The notes: generated from the sequence alone by a model not told the origin. A stretch of DNA of 36,833 bases from an uncultured Coriobacteriaceae bacterium (GCA_902786015.1 CADAAU010000025.1:1-36833), one strand, 5' to 3'; shown: positions 8,085-16,545, numbered from the stretch's first letter. A program made the numbers and translations.

Positions 8085-8195
8085 GCTCATCGCCTCCTCG
8101 TATAGAGAACTACCAGGAGGCTACCGTACCGCGGGGTTAGAAACCCAAACCCATTCAGCGCGTCATTCCATCTCAGATGAATGCGCGTGACAGTG

Positions 8196-8230
8196 GTTTG
8201 GGTTTTGTGGCGGTTGGGGTTTTACCACAA
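8196..8230 (+). repeat. Right terminal inverted repeat of the RIT element
   Basis: Inverted copy of 4726-4759. Inside it, AAACCCAAACC (8141-8151) and GGTTTGGGTTT (8195-8205) form a perfect 11-bp inverted repeat. Outside it, between the repeat and the 8-bp flank, are about 18 extra bases that have no counterpart at the left end. Confidence 0.85.
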
Positions 8231-9193
8231 CTCTAAACGTTTTGAGTTGCGGTACTTCAGCATGTAGGAGTCGAGCGCCTCCAGCTCGTCGGGGCTGAAC
8301 ACGCGCGAAGCCACGTGCTTGTCGTACTTGATCACGGCCGACTTCTCAACCACCATGAAGTTGATGTCCGCGCCCGCGCCCTTCAGCTCGTAGTAGCTCG
8401 CGAGCCCGCTCTTGGTGGGAGACGCCACGGCTGTGTACTCGTCGCCGCTCTTGGTGTAGTAGGTCTTCGAGCTGTCCACCTCGGTGTCCGTGGTGGCCGT
8501 GTAGGTCCCTGCCGCCTTCTGGTAGCCGAACTGGTCGTCGTCGCCGCTGAGCAGGTCGATTGCCGTGTAGAAGCGCACCTGAGGCACCTCCACGATGCGG
8601 CTGAAACGCTCGAGCACGCGGTTCGAGCGCGTCGGGTTCGCCAGCGAGAAATCGTCCAGGACGCCGCGCAGCGTCGGCGTGATGAAGAGGTAGCGGCTGC
8701 CGGTGGACACCTGCCTCTCGTCCATCTCGTTGGTCACGGCGCGCAGAGCGGCGAGCACGTCCACGGCGGACGCCTCGGAGAGGTCCTCGGCCCTCACGGT
8801 AACGCCGTCCGCCGACGCAATCTGGCTGAACGTGTAGGCGTCGCCCTCAGGGGCTACCTGCGTGCGCTGCAGCTCCGCGCCAGCCTCGACGAAGCAGTCC
8901 AAAACGCCGCTCTCCTCCACGTCCATCACGTCGGCGAACAGGCGGATGGCCCGGTCGTAGCCGAAGCTGTGCGTCTCGTACTCGTAGGTGATGGAGCCCG
9001 TCTTGTAGCCCACATTGCGGGTGTAGTCCCCGAGCCCCGTCACGGAGATCTTGGGGATGAGGATCTCCTTCGCGTTGCGGCCCGCGCGCACCATGCGCCC
9101 GCCGCTATTCAGGCAGCGCGAGACCGCCGCCCTCTGGTACACCTCGTCGAGGATTCCGGTGTAGTTCTTAGCGAACTCGATGCTGTTGGCCAT
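8222..9193 (-). pseudogene. Phage major capsid protein, split by the RIT element
   Basis: It starts at ATG 9193 with GGAGGG 8 bases upstream. Phage sequence runs to about 8247 (SPDELEALDSYMLKYR); the last residues before the TAG at 8222 are read from the element. The protein has HK97-like capsid features: MANSIEFAKNYTGILDEVYQ, RMVRAGRNAKEILIPKIS, VVEKSAVIKYDKHVASRVFSP. An inserted Ig-like or spacer segment (TYTATTDTEVDSSKTYYTKSG) precedes the final domain. Rejoined with 4733-4659 it makes about 337 residues. It follows the scaffold gene by 12 bp. As it stands the terminal 24 residues are replaced, so assembly is doubtful. Confidence 0.85.
8229..8248. repeat. 20-bp palindrome at the outer right edge of the RIT element
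   Basis: AACTCTAAACGTTTTGAGTT is self-complementary except for one central T:T pair on each side. It lies between the right inverted repeat and the capsid flank, where the left end has no matching sequence. It could be captured coupling sequence from a previous site or part of the element end. Confidence 0.5.
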
Positions 9194-9205
9194 GTCTCAG
9201 CCCTC

Positions 9206-9703
9206 CTATGCGTTGTTGTCGCTGGAATCGTCCAGACCGGAGAGCCTGCGCCAGCGTCTCATCGTCTTGCCGGCGTCCGTGCTGGTGCCTGCGTTGGGGA
9301 GCCCGGTCCTGCCGCCCTGCTGCTTGGCGGGGGTGTCCGTGAAGAGCCACGGCTCTGCTTCCCTCAGAGCGTCGACGTCGCCGCCGTGGTCGGCCAGGAC
9401 CGCACGGGCAGCCTTCACGTTGCGAACGCCCGCGAGCTGAAGCTTGAAGTCGATGCGGTCGGATTCGCTCTGCGCACGCAACTCGTCGATTTGGACCGAG
9501 AGTTTCTCTGCCGCCTCTGCGTTCTTGGCGGCCTCTGCCACCTGAGCCTCGAGCGCCGCGATCTTCTCGTCGCACTCGGCGACGGCCTTCTCCCAGCCGG
9601 TGCCGCTCACCTGTAGCTGGTCTTGCGTCGTCTGTTGCTGCCCGAGGTCTTCCTGGGCTTGCGGCTTTTCCTGCGTCTCTGTGCCATGTGGATCACCAGC
9701 CAT
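9206..9703 (-). CDS. Phage scaffolding protein
   Basis: 165 residues from ATG 9703 (AAAGGTGG 6 bases upstream); a GTG 45 bases further up lacks a good site. A Gln/Glu-rich N-terminus is followed by a long coiled coil (WEKAVAECDEKIAALEAQVAEAA...) and the conserved block FKLQLAGVRNVKAARAVLADH, EAEPWLF. A Gly/Arg capsid-binding tail follows (KTMRRWRRLSGL). This layout and its place directly before the capsid gene are typical of phage GP20-type scaffolds, which template procapsid assembly. The reading frame looks intact. Confidence 0.85.
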   Translation of the reverse strand: MAGDPHGTETQEKPQAQEDLGQQQTTQDQLQVSGTGWEKAVAECDEKIAALEAQVAEAAKNAEAAEKLSVQIDELRAQSESDRIDFKLQLAGVRNVKAARAVLADHGGDVDALREAEPWLFTDTPAKQQGGRTGLPNAGTSTDAGKTMRRWRRLSGLDDSSDNNA

Positions 9704-9864
9704 GTCGGCCACCTTTCTGTGACTGGCCGATATGATGAAATCGGCCACATTACTCCGAGAACAAGGCTATGCGAGCGTCACAAAGTGAAGGCTTTATCTA
9801 CGTGACAGCAGGTTGACCCGCCTTATCGTCTGCAGGATTTCCTCTGCCGATGCCCGCCACGCCG

Positions 9865-9905
9865 TTCACCGAAAAACTTGGGCGTGTTACGATGCCTTCC
9901 GGAGG
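9865..9905 (+). promoter_or_regulatory. Promoter and RBS for the sce7726-like gene
   Basis: TTCACC (9865-9870), 17-bp spacer, TACGAT (9888-9893), then GGAGG (9901-9905) five bases before ATG 9911. With transcription starting near 9900 the message would be almost leaderless, so a second start site further upstream is possible. Confidence 0.45.
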
Positions 9906-9910
9906 TTGAC

Positions 9911-10726
9911 ATGGGCAGCAAGGTGGCGTACATAGGGGGATTGGCGGATACCGCGCAGCATCTTTATGATGCTTATTCCACCGTCATGAGCGAAAAGAGC
10001 TTGTCTGGCGTGCTTGACGCCGTTCTGGGCGAACAACGTAATGACTACCCCCAGACAACAGCCCGTGATCTCATAAACCGTATAGTTCTCGGCAGCTATC
10101 CGAATGAAGCAACCATCAAGGCAAATTTCATCAATGGGATTCTTCTGCCGCAGAGCCCAAAGACAGTCTCGATATTTGAGCTGCCCATCGGCAGAAGCCG
10201 CGTAGACATGTGCAAGGTCAATGGCCACAGTGCGGCCTACGAAATCAAGACTGATCTAGATACCTTCTATCGCCTAGAAGGCCAGCTCAGGGACTACTTC
10301 GACGTTTTTGAAACTGTGTATGTCGTGACATCGGAATTACGGTGGCGCGAATTGCCCGATTACGTGCCTGATACATGTGGTATCTACTCTTACCGGCAAC
10401 AGGAAGACGGCAGCTACAAGTTCTGTGCTCGCAGGCGTGCCGTTAAGAGCAGCAATCTTGATTCCGAGAAGCAGCTCGCTGTAGTGCCAAAACAGTACCT
10501 ATGCTCTCTTCTAAACAGAGACGGTAGGGGCATCTCAAAAGCTTCCCTTGTTAAGATTTGCCTGGAAGAACATGACTGCAACGAGATTAACCGCCTCTTC
10601 AAGCGGTATCTCAAGCAGCGTTATGGCTGCTATTGGGACAGGTTTCGCGAACTCCAGCCAGAGATATACGAGATTGACTATCAGTGGTTTTATCGATACG
10701 GACTCAGCCCACAGACCGTCTACTAA
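9911..10726 (+). CDS. sce7726-family protein, probable PD-(D/E)XK nuclease fold
   Basis: 271 residues from ATG 9911 with GGAGG upstream. The core FELPIGRSRVDMCKVNGHSA-AYEIKTDLDTFYRL gives E90, D99, E111 and K113, the E-D-ExK arrangement of restriction-endonuclease-like folds. The phrase 'NGH...YEIKTDLDT' is the hallmark of the sce7726 family, usually found next to sce7725. The nuclease fold is inferred from the motif. No signal peptide or membrane helix. It is convergent with the sce7725 homologue; the two stop codons overlap (CTAA, 10723-10726). The biochemical role is not established; toxin or anti-phage activity is a reasonable hypothesis. Confidence 0.75.
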   Translation: MGSKVAYIGGLADTAQHLYDAYSTVMSEKSLSGVLDAVLGEQRNDYPQTTARDLINRIVLGSYPNEATIKANFINGILLPQSPKTVSIFELPIGRSRVDMCKVNGHSAAYEIKTDLDTFYRLEGQLRDYFDVFETVYVVTSELRWRELPDYVPDTCGIYSYRQQEDGSYKFCARRRAVKSSNLDSEKQLAVVPKQYLCSLLNRDGRGISKASLVKICLEEHDCNEINRLFKRYLKQRYGCYWDRFRELQPEIYEIDYQWFYRYGLSPQTVY

Positions 10727-11856
10727 ACGAATTCTGGCCTGTGTATCGCAAGCTGCTGAACATACCTAACAAGCGTGTACTTAATCCACTCGGCGAAAGT
10801 ATATCCCTTGTCGTACCTTTGGTACTTATCGCGGATTGCCGCAAGGGCAAGGCATGTATCGTCGCGTGCAATCTCGGTATCGTTTAGCATGCGCTCAACC
10901 ACATCCCAAAAGCCGTCAGGTCCGAGTTCATAGTCATCCTTGACATAAACTTTGTAACCGTTGGCCTCGCCATCGTACATGATTGCAAGCGAGCGGCCTT
11001 TGTTTGCCCCGCTGTCCGGCAAGTTGTCCCTAAGCCCACCATAGTCGCCGACACCATCGAAACCATAATCCTTGTAGACGTTGAGATGGACATTGTCTAT
11101 CAGTTTCGTCACCTCTCCGTCCGCGCAGTCCTTAAAGTCCTTACCCGTCAGCTCTCTGCGACGTGGAGAGCAGAGCGCAACCGTATACGCGGGGAGTTGC
11201 AGGTTCTTTAGTCTCATGCACTCAACGGGCTTAGAGCGGATTGGCTGCTCATTGAAGTCGTAGATGAGATAATCTCCATCGCGAAGCACCTGCTTGGCGA
11301 CGGTTTCGTAACCATCCATATCATCGAACCTAAGCGCGATTCTCTGACTAGGATTGTCTCGCCTCAAGTCACTGACCAATGATGCAACCTCTCCGGCCGA
11401 GAGTACGTCATCCAGCCCCTGCTTTATCGTGATAACGGGTATGAGAAATGGGTAGGCGGTAATGCCCGAGATCTTCTCGATATATAGGCTGAGATCCCTG
11501 TTCAGCCGCAAGACGAGCTCAATCTTGCCGGCATCATAATGGTATCTGCCGAGATCGCACCTAAAGTAGTCTACAAGCACATCTCTGCCAGGGAACAGGT
11601 CTGAGACCATTTGCAAAGTCACAGCGCGTTCGGTGCGCCGATCAGGGATTCGATAGCTGCGAACAATCCCGTCGCTGCAGAGTTGTTTACGCTTCACCAG
11701 CTCCCCAGTATTTGGGTCAACCAAGTCATCACACTTACGAGTCTCTTTGATGATCTCGACAAGTGGCACCATGTCAGTACGAAGATACCCGTGCTCCTGG
11801 AGCTGTTTCATTGCCGCAATTTCGTAAGGCCTGTTCTTCATCGCAATAACGTACAT
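10723..11856 (-). CDS. sce7725/beta-family protein
   Basis: 377 residues from ATG 11856, with GGAGG 9 bases upstream, starting 14 bp after the antitoxin/protease gene, so it is the third gene of a minus-strand operon. The start MYVIAMKNRPYEIAAMKQL and the segments PLVEIIKET, ALRFDD, LIYDFNEQP match the 'beta family' (PF14350-like) barrel seen in sce7725 proteins. The C-terminus is alpha-helical (YTFAEWIKYTLVRYVQQL). No catalytic motif is recognised. Partner gene sce7726 lies tail to tail instead of in the same operon. Function unknown; the association with sce7726 is family knowledge, and a joint role is inferred. Confidence 0.7.
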   Translation of the reverse strand: MYVIAMKNRPYEIAAMKQLQEHGYLRTDMVPLVEIIKETRKCDDLVDPNTGELVKRKQLCSDGIVRSYRIPDRRTERAVTLQMVSDLFPGRDVLVDYFRCDLGRYHYDAGKIELVLRLNRDLSLYIEKISGITAYPFLIPVITIKQGLDDVLSAGEVASLVSDLRRDNPSQRIALRFDDMDGYETVAKQVLRDGDYLIYDFNEQPIRSKPVECMRLKNLQLPAYTVALCSPRRRELTGKDFKDCADGEVTKLIDNVHLNVYKDYGFDGVGDYGGLRDNLPDSGANKGRSLAIMYDGEANGYKVYVKDDYELGPDGFWDVVERMLNDTEIARDDTCLALAAIRDKYQRYDKGYTFAEWIKYTLVRYVQQLAIHRPEFV

Positions 11857-11870
11857 AGGACGTGCCTCCG

Positions 11871-12935
11871 CTACTCAAACCGATCTTTGAGATAGTTGAA
11901 CTCATCAAAGCCGATGTGCCGGTCATGCTGAAGGAAGGCAACAACGATACCCGGCGTTACCCTCTGCTCAGTCGCAAACTCCTTGATGCTGGCGTTCGAA
12001 AACCCACCGTTCCCGACGAACTGCTCATAGGCTGAAGAATCGACGAAGAAGCTGCGGGCAGACGCGTTCGCTCTGTCATCTGCATCGCCAGCGCTCTTTA
12101 GCTCATCAGCATCCTCTATGGAAACCCCGGTCTTCTTGAGGTCAAAGCCGTCGAGGAGATGGCCAAGTTCGTGGCCTATTGCAAACCATGCGTCGCCATG
12201 TGTCTTGTAGCGCCCGCTGATATAGATGGTCGGATGCCCCTCGTAAGCAGTCAGCGCGCCGCGCACCTTCGCGTTTCCGATGGCTTTCCGATAGACGAGA
12301 AAGACCCCGACCGAGTTGAGCAGCATACGACAGCTCTTGAGCGATGCGAAAAAGTCCGTATTCGATGCCACGTCCTTGAGCATGGGGAGTACGCTGCGAA
12401 GCGCATCCTCGGAGTATTCTGGTGAGCCCTCCACATCATTCTGCTCGGCAACCTCCTCTTCGCAAAGCTTGAGCCATACGACAACGGCCTCATCCTCGCC
12501 GCCGTCTTGTATGAACTCGATTCCGCCGGGGATTGCGTACCGATAACGGTCGAAAGTCGACACGCCAAGCAACTTGAGCATGCTGATGGCCTGCTCGACA
12601 AGAGGGGCCCGTCCCATACCAAGTGCCTCCTTGAAGTGAAACCTCTCCGCGATGCCCCTAAGGTCGAGCACCTCAAGCTCGTGCTCTTCCTTCTCTCGTG
12701 CGAGGTACTCTTGGTATTTCACCTCATAATTGAGCCAGAAGCGGGCAGACACGTCAGGCATGAGCTTCTCAAGCTTCAGCGCCATCTCCTCGGTAAGCCT
12801 CGTCTTCCCGTTGAGCATCTTGGAGAGGTGTCTCTCGCTGACACCGATGCGCTTCGACACCTCCTTCTGCGTCAGCCCGCGTGCGTCCAGATATTCTTTG
12901 ATCACTTCACCTGGTGCAACGATGAATCCACTCAT
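11871..12935 (-). CDS. HigA-type antitoxin fused to an ImmA/IrrE-like zinc protease
   Basis: 354 residues. The N-terminal Xre/HigA helix-turn-helix (about 8-70: FIVAPGEVIKEYLDARGLTQKEVSKRIGVS) is followed by a linker and a protease-like domain with HELGH at 255-259 in WFAIGHELGHLLDG, the metal-binding motif of ImmA/IrrE (DUF955) proteins. A helical tail (ASARSFFVDSSAYEQF...VTPGIVVAFLQHDRHIG) is also usual in this fusion family. The start ATG 12935 has GAGAGGTGAGAG upstream and lies 15 bp after the HigB gene. It probably binds the palindrome at 13301-13317 to repress the operon; the protease could inactivate the complex on a signal. Confidence 0.82.
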   Translation of the reverse strand: MSGFIVAPGEVIKEYLDARGLTQKEVSKRIGVSERHLSKMLNGKTRLTEEMALKLEKLMPDVSARFWLNYEVKYQEYLAREKEEHELEVLDLRGIAERFHFKEALGMGRAPLVEQAISMLKLLGVSTFDRYRYAIPGGIEFIQDGGEDEAVVVWLKLCEEEVAEQNDVEGSPEYSEDALRSVLPMLKDVASNTDFFASLKSCRMLLNSVGVFLVYRKAIGNAKVRGALTAYEGHPTIYISGRYKTHGDAWFAIGHELGHLLDGFDLKKTGVSIEDADELKSAGDADDRANASARSFFVDSSAYEQFVGNGGFSNASIKEFATEQRVTPGIVVAFLQHDRHIGFDEFNYLKDRFE

Positions 12936-12950
12936 GTTCTCTCACCTCTC

Positions 12951-13271
12951 TCATCGCTCGTGGTAGTCGGTAATGTCTTCGACTCGTATGGTTGTTATGG
13001 TTGTCAAGTCCTCTGGGTCGAAATCGCCAATCGGTCGAACTATCAGTCGTTTGTTCCTGCTCACATCGATGCCCCAACAGCCCTCGTAGTTCCCGGTCAG
13101 CTTATGCCTTCTGGGCGGTGGCAGATGCGTGATCTCGCTCAGGCTCGTCGCAACACGCAAGTCTGACATGCGACGTGTAAGCGTCCTAGCTATATCCTCA
13201 TGCTTCTTGGCAATAAGGCGCGGGTCTTCCAGGGTCTTCTTCATCGCATTGTTGGCGTACTCAATATCCAT
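12951..13271 (-). CDS. HigB/RelE-superfamily toxin
   Basis: 106 residues from ATG 13271, chosen because AGGAGG lies 5-6 bases upstream (an earlier start at 13277 overlaps this site). It shows RelE/ParE features: helical N-terminus, then basic strands PPRRHKLTGNYEGCWGIDVSRNKRLIVRP and IRVEDITDYHER at the end. HigB-type toxins cleave mRNA on the ribosome. First gene of the operon, followed at 15 bp by its HTH antitoxin; toxin-first order is the HigBA rule. The reading frame is intact. Confidence 0.82.
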   Translation of the reverse strand: MDIEYANNAMKKTLEDPRLIAKKHEDIARTLTRRMSDLRVATSLSEITHLPPPRRHKLTGNYEGCWGIDVSRNKRLIVRPIGDFDPEDLTTITTIRVEDITDYHER

Positions 13272-13288
13272 TAGCACCTCCTAGCGGA

Positions 13289-13317
13289 AGGATAGCATGA
13301 TTGACCTCAGAGGTCAA
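13289..13317 (-). promoter_or_regulatory. Promoter with overlapping perfect operator for the higBA operon
   Basis: On the minus strand TTGACC (13317-13312), 17-bp spacer and TATCCT (13294-13289) form a good sigma-70-type promoter. TTGACCTCAGAGGTCAA (13301-13317) is a perfect 8+1+8 palindrome that covers the -35 box, as expected for an autorepressing HigA antitoxin. The plus strand shares the same TTGACC, so the operator might also affect rightward transcription. Confidence 0.75.
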
Positions 13318-13411
13318 TTTTCCTCAAAACTCATCTCGCTTAGACTTAGGAACCGTGCGACTATCACACCTTCGCAAAGACGGGTATCCCGTGCCTTCGG
13401 TCTTCTCTTCT

Positions 13412-13440
13412 CTATTCCTGTCCCCCGGGGCGCGTATAAT
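13412..13440 (+). promoter_or_regulatory. Candidate promoter for the restriction-modification operon
   Basis: A consensus TATAAT lies at 13435-13440, about 112 bp before the start at 13552; the -35 region near 13412-13417 is weak (TCTATT). The only other element in the 235-bp gap is the palindrome at 13301-13317. Confidence 0.4.
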
Positions 13441-13551
13441 GGCATCTACGTCAAAAGACGACCGCGAGGATGAACTGGCGCATGTAGCAATGGCACATAT
13501 CCGTAACGTCCTGCCCGCGGATTGGTATCGATTGAGCAGGAGGCGACGGGC

Positions 13552-16545
13552 ATGCAGCACGATGTTGAGACTAGGCGCAGCAACCTCGCCGCTCTGGTGG
13601 AGCGGTATGCCGCAAACCGCACCGAGTACATCAAGCCGACCTACGGCGAAACCTCTCTCAGAGTTGAGTTTCTCGACCCGCTCTTTTGTATCCTGGGCTG
13701 GGATGTCAACAACGAGGCCGGCCATTCAATCTATACTCGCGAAGTCATCCACGAGGCAAACGTCACGGTTGATGACGAGGACTCTGCTCACGCCAACAAG
13801 AAACCCGACTATGCTTTTCGTCTCGGCGGTGAGACGAAGTTCTTCCTGGAAGCCAAGAAGCCCAGCGTCAATATCGTGGAGCGACGCGAGCCCGCTTTCC
13901 AGGCAAGGCGCTATGGATGGAACGGAAACCATGCCATAGCCGTCTTGTCGAACTTCGAAGACCTCTCGATATACGACTGTGGCTATCGCCCAACCGATGA
14001 TCAGGGGCCATCGTTTGCCCGCATCATGTGCTACCACTTCGACGAGTTTGTTGACCACTTCGACGAGCTTTACAGCATCCTCTCGAAAGAGGCCGTGTCC
14101 GATGGTTCGCTAGAGAATGTAGATGCGCGGGAGCAAGCCGTCAAGGTTCCGTTCGACGACCTCTTCCTAGGCCATATATCTAGCTGGCGTGGTGACATCG
14201 CCCTGGACATCTACAACCATTACGAGGTTTCCGAGCAAGATCGCCTTAACCAGTTCACCCAAACCCTGCTCAACCGCATCATCTTCCTTCGTGTGTGCGA
14301 GGACAGAAGCTTCGAGGACGAGGAGGAGCTGCTTCGAATCGCGAACTTTGAGGAACTGCGCAAGGCCTTTGCAGCCGCAGACGCCAAGTACGACTCTGGT
14401 CTGTTCGATTATTTAGATGATGCGCCTTGGAAGGTCTCTGACTATCTGCTGGTCAACATCTTCCAGGACCTTTACTATCCCGAGAGCTCGTACGACTTCA
14501 ACGTGGTTCAGCCGCACGTTATCGGCCACATTTACGAAAAGTTCCTGAGTGAACGGGTCTATATCGAAGACGGCCGCGTCAGGTTTGAGTCCACGCCCGA
14601 AGCCGTTGAGTCGAATGGCGTCGTGCCTACGCCCAAGGACATCACAGACGCTATCGTTGCAAATGCACTACGGGACCTCTCTTACCCCTGCAAGGTCGCG
14701 GACGTATGCTGCGGATCGGGCAACTTCCTGCTCTCTTCGTACGAACATCTGGTCTCAAAGGAGCTTACGCGAGTTGTCTCGGAGAACGATGCGAGCGTAG
14801 AGCTCATAGAGCGACCATCGGGGCCAGACCTCCCGTTCTGGCGAAAGCGGCAAATCCTTACCGAGGCCATCTATGGTGTGGACATCGATCCGCTCGCAGT
14901 GGAGGTCGCCCAGCTGAGCCTGGTACTGAGGCTGCTTGAGGGGTGCTCGGGGGAAGAACTCGATGCGTTTCGCTCCAACACGGGCAACAAGCTCCTGCCA
15001 GACCTCTCGGACAATATCAAATGCGGCAACAGCCTCGTAGGCTACTCGTATTTCGATTTCGACCCATCGGCTTCCAACGACATCGACACGCTGCGTGCCG
15101 TACGGCCGTTCGACTGGGCGAGCGAGTTTCCATTCGGGGGCTTTGATGCCATCGTAGGCAACCCACCATACATCCGCGTCCAAAACCTGGCCCGCTACAT
15201 CCCGCAAGAGTATGAGTTCTACAAAAGCCGACACTGCGACCTCAAAATGGCGTCAGCCCAGCTGCTCGACAAATACATGCTCTTCGTGGAACGTGGGCTG
15301 AGTCTTCTGTCGGAGAACGGTAGGCTCGGCGTGATCGTCCCGAACAAGTTCATGACAATTGCAACAGGCAAACAGCTGCGCGGCCTCTTAACCAGTGACT
15401 ATCACGTGTCGCGTATCGTGGATTTCGGAACACTGCAGGTGTTCCCGGGTCGCAGCACATACACGTGCATTCTCATCGCCACACCTGAAAACGTACCTGA
15501 CTTTACCCGAATGCAAGTCGCATCGATATCCGATTTTGTTGCATCTCCTATCGAAGGAGGCGTAACGTACCCTTCCGCAGACCTGACAGAAGAGGCTTGG
15601 TCGTTTCCACCTGAAGCGTTGAGCAGGCATCTGGTAAAAATAGCCGGCAAGTGCACGAAACTATCTGACATGGCAAACGTCTTCGTCGGCCTTCAGACGA
15701 GCAATGACGCCGCATACATCATAGAGCCGACCGCAGAGATGGACGGCATATATTCGTTCAAGGACATGAACGGCCATCAGTCTAAGGTCGAAAAGGCTCT
15801 CTGCCAGCCGTGCCTGCTGGATGTATCGTTCGAGCCTTACGGCACGCCCAAGCCGAACAAGCAGATTATCTTCCCGTATTTCTTCTCCAACGGTAGAGCG
15901 AAGCTCATACCGTTCGACAGGCTTCAGTCGGAGTATCCAAATGCCTGCGAATACCTCCTCTCCATCAAGGACACGTTGGAGAGCCGCGCCTTCTCGAGCA
16001 GAAGCAGAGGTGACGACTGGTATCGGTTTGGCCGCTCGCAGAGCCTTGGGAAGTTCTCGGGCAGTCCACACCTTATCTGGCCAGTACTTTCGCTCGGCCC
16101 AAAATACGTAAACGACCAGAGCGGCAAAGTCATGTTCACAGGCGGCGGGAATGGACCGTACTACGGCATGGAGCTCAAAGAAGAGACCCCCGAGGCCATA
16201 GAGTATGTCCAGGCCGCCCTCAGTTACTGGCTGACCGAAGCCCTCGTTCGCAGCAAGACGAGCGTCTTCCGGGGTGATTACTACGCTCACGGCAAGCAAT
16301 TCGTCACCGAGCTGCCTATTCGACGCATCGACTTCTCCAATAACGCCGATGCCGTGCTCCACGAAAAGGTGGTTGCGACTGTGCGGACGTTGAATGACCT
16401 TGTTTCGAAACGCGCCTCCTCTAGCAGCAAATCAGATGCTGAGCTTTACACAAGGTCAATTGCCGCTGCGGAGAGAAACCTCAAGTCAGCCATGGACATG
16501 CTGTATGACGTCCCCGCCTCGCTTGAAGAGATGGTCAGACCATGA
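13552..16545 (+). CDS. Type IIG-like restriction enzyme/adenine-N6 methyltransferase
   Basis: 997 residues. ATG 13552 is preferred over the TTG at 13522 because AGGAGG lies 8 bases upstream. An N-terminal nuclease domain has KPDYAF (D86) and FFLEAKK (E100, K102), a PD-(D/E)XK site. A helical connector leads to the methyltransferase core: motif I VADVCCGSGNFLLS (about 382-395), VDIDPLAVEVAQLSL, and the catalytic motif GNPPY (NPPY 537-540) for N6-adenine. A C-terminal target-recognition region ends with coiled coil and YDVPASLEEMV. Fused R-M-S architecture is known for type IIG/Eco57I-like enzymes. Its stop overlaps the start of the next methyltransferase gene (ATGA). The recognition site cannot be read. 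Confidence 0.85.
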   Translation: MQHDVETRRSNLAALVERYAANRTEYIKPTYGETSLRVEFLDPLFCILGWDVNNEAGHSIYTREVIHEANVTVDDEDSAHANKKPDYAFRLGGETKFFLEAKKPSVNIVERREPAFQARRYGWNGNHAIAVLSNFEDLSIYDCGYRPTDDQGPSFARIMCYHFDEFVDHFDELYSILSKEAVSDGSLENVDAREQAVKVPFDDLFLGHISSWRGDIALDIYNHYEVSEQDRLNQFTQTLLNRIIFLRVCEDRSFEDEEELLRIANFEELRKAFAAADAKYDSGLFDYLDDAPWKVSDYLLVNIFQDLYYPESSYDFNVVQPHVIGHIYEKFLSERVYIEDGRVRFESTPEAVESNGVVPTPKDITDAIVANALRDLSYPCKVADVCCGSGNFLLSSYEHLVSKELTRVVSENDASVELIERPSGPDLPFWRKRQILTEAIYGVDIDPLAVEVAQLSLVLRLLEGCSGEELDAFRSNTGNKLLPDLSDNIKCGNSLVGYSYFDFDPSASNDIDTLRAVRPFDWASEFPFGGFDAIVGNPPYIRVQNLARYIPQEYEFYKSRHCDLKMASAQLLDKYMLFVERGLSLLSENGRLGVIVPNKFMTIATGKQLRGLLTSDYHVSRIVDFGTLQVFPGRSTYTCILIATPENVPDFTRMQVASISDFVASPIEGGVTYPSADLTEEAWSFPPEALSRHLVKIAGKCTKLSDMANVFVGLQTSNDAAYIIEPTAEMDGIYSFKDMNGHQSKVEKALCQPCLLDVSFEPYGTPKPNKQIIFPYFFSNGRAKLIPFDRLQSEYPNACEYLLSIKDTLESRAFSSRSRGDDWYRFGRSQSLGKFSGSPHLIWPVLSLGPKYVNDQSGKVMFTGGGNGPYYGMELKEETPEAIEYVQAALSYWLTEALVRSKTSVFRGDYYAHGKQFVTELPIRRIDFSNNADAVLHEKVVATVRTLNDLVSKRASSSSKSDAELYTRSIAAAERNLKSAMDMLYDVPASLEEMVRP

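Larger units (their letters stand above)
4726..8254 (-). mobile_element. RIT element (recombinase-in-trio), apparently complete, inserted in the capsid gene
   Basis: Three overlapping tyrosine recombinase genes (A 8084-6858, B 6861-5860, C 5867-4827) are bounded by long inverted ends. The left end (4726-4759) and the complement of the right end (8196-8230) agree over about 34 bases, both holding CCCCAACCGCCA followed by AAAACCCAAAC. Both ends also have subterminal hairpins. The capsid reading frame is interrupted, and TTGCGGTA occurs at both outer edges (4726-4733 and 8247-8254). Three tandem recombinases with inverted ends is the published definition of RIT elements, relatives of Tn554-type transposons. 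There is no cargo gene. Confidence 0.88.

Noticed and set aside
8315..9616. 433-residue plus-strand frame over capsid and scaffold
   Set aside because: Antisense to two recognised phage genes; composition is typical of shadow frames.
13439..13660. Short frame beginning inside the TATAAT box upstream of the restriction gene
   Set aside because: The first 30 residues look protein-like, but it has no RBS, starts in a promoter box and overlaps the restriction gene out of frame.
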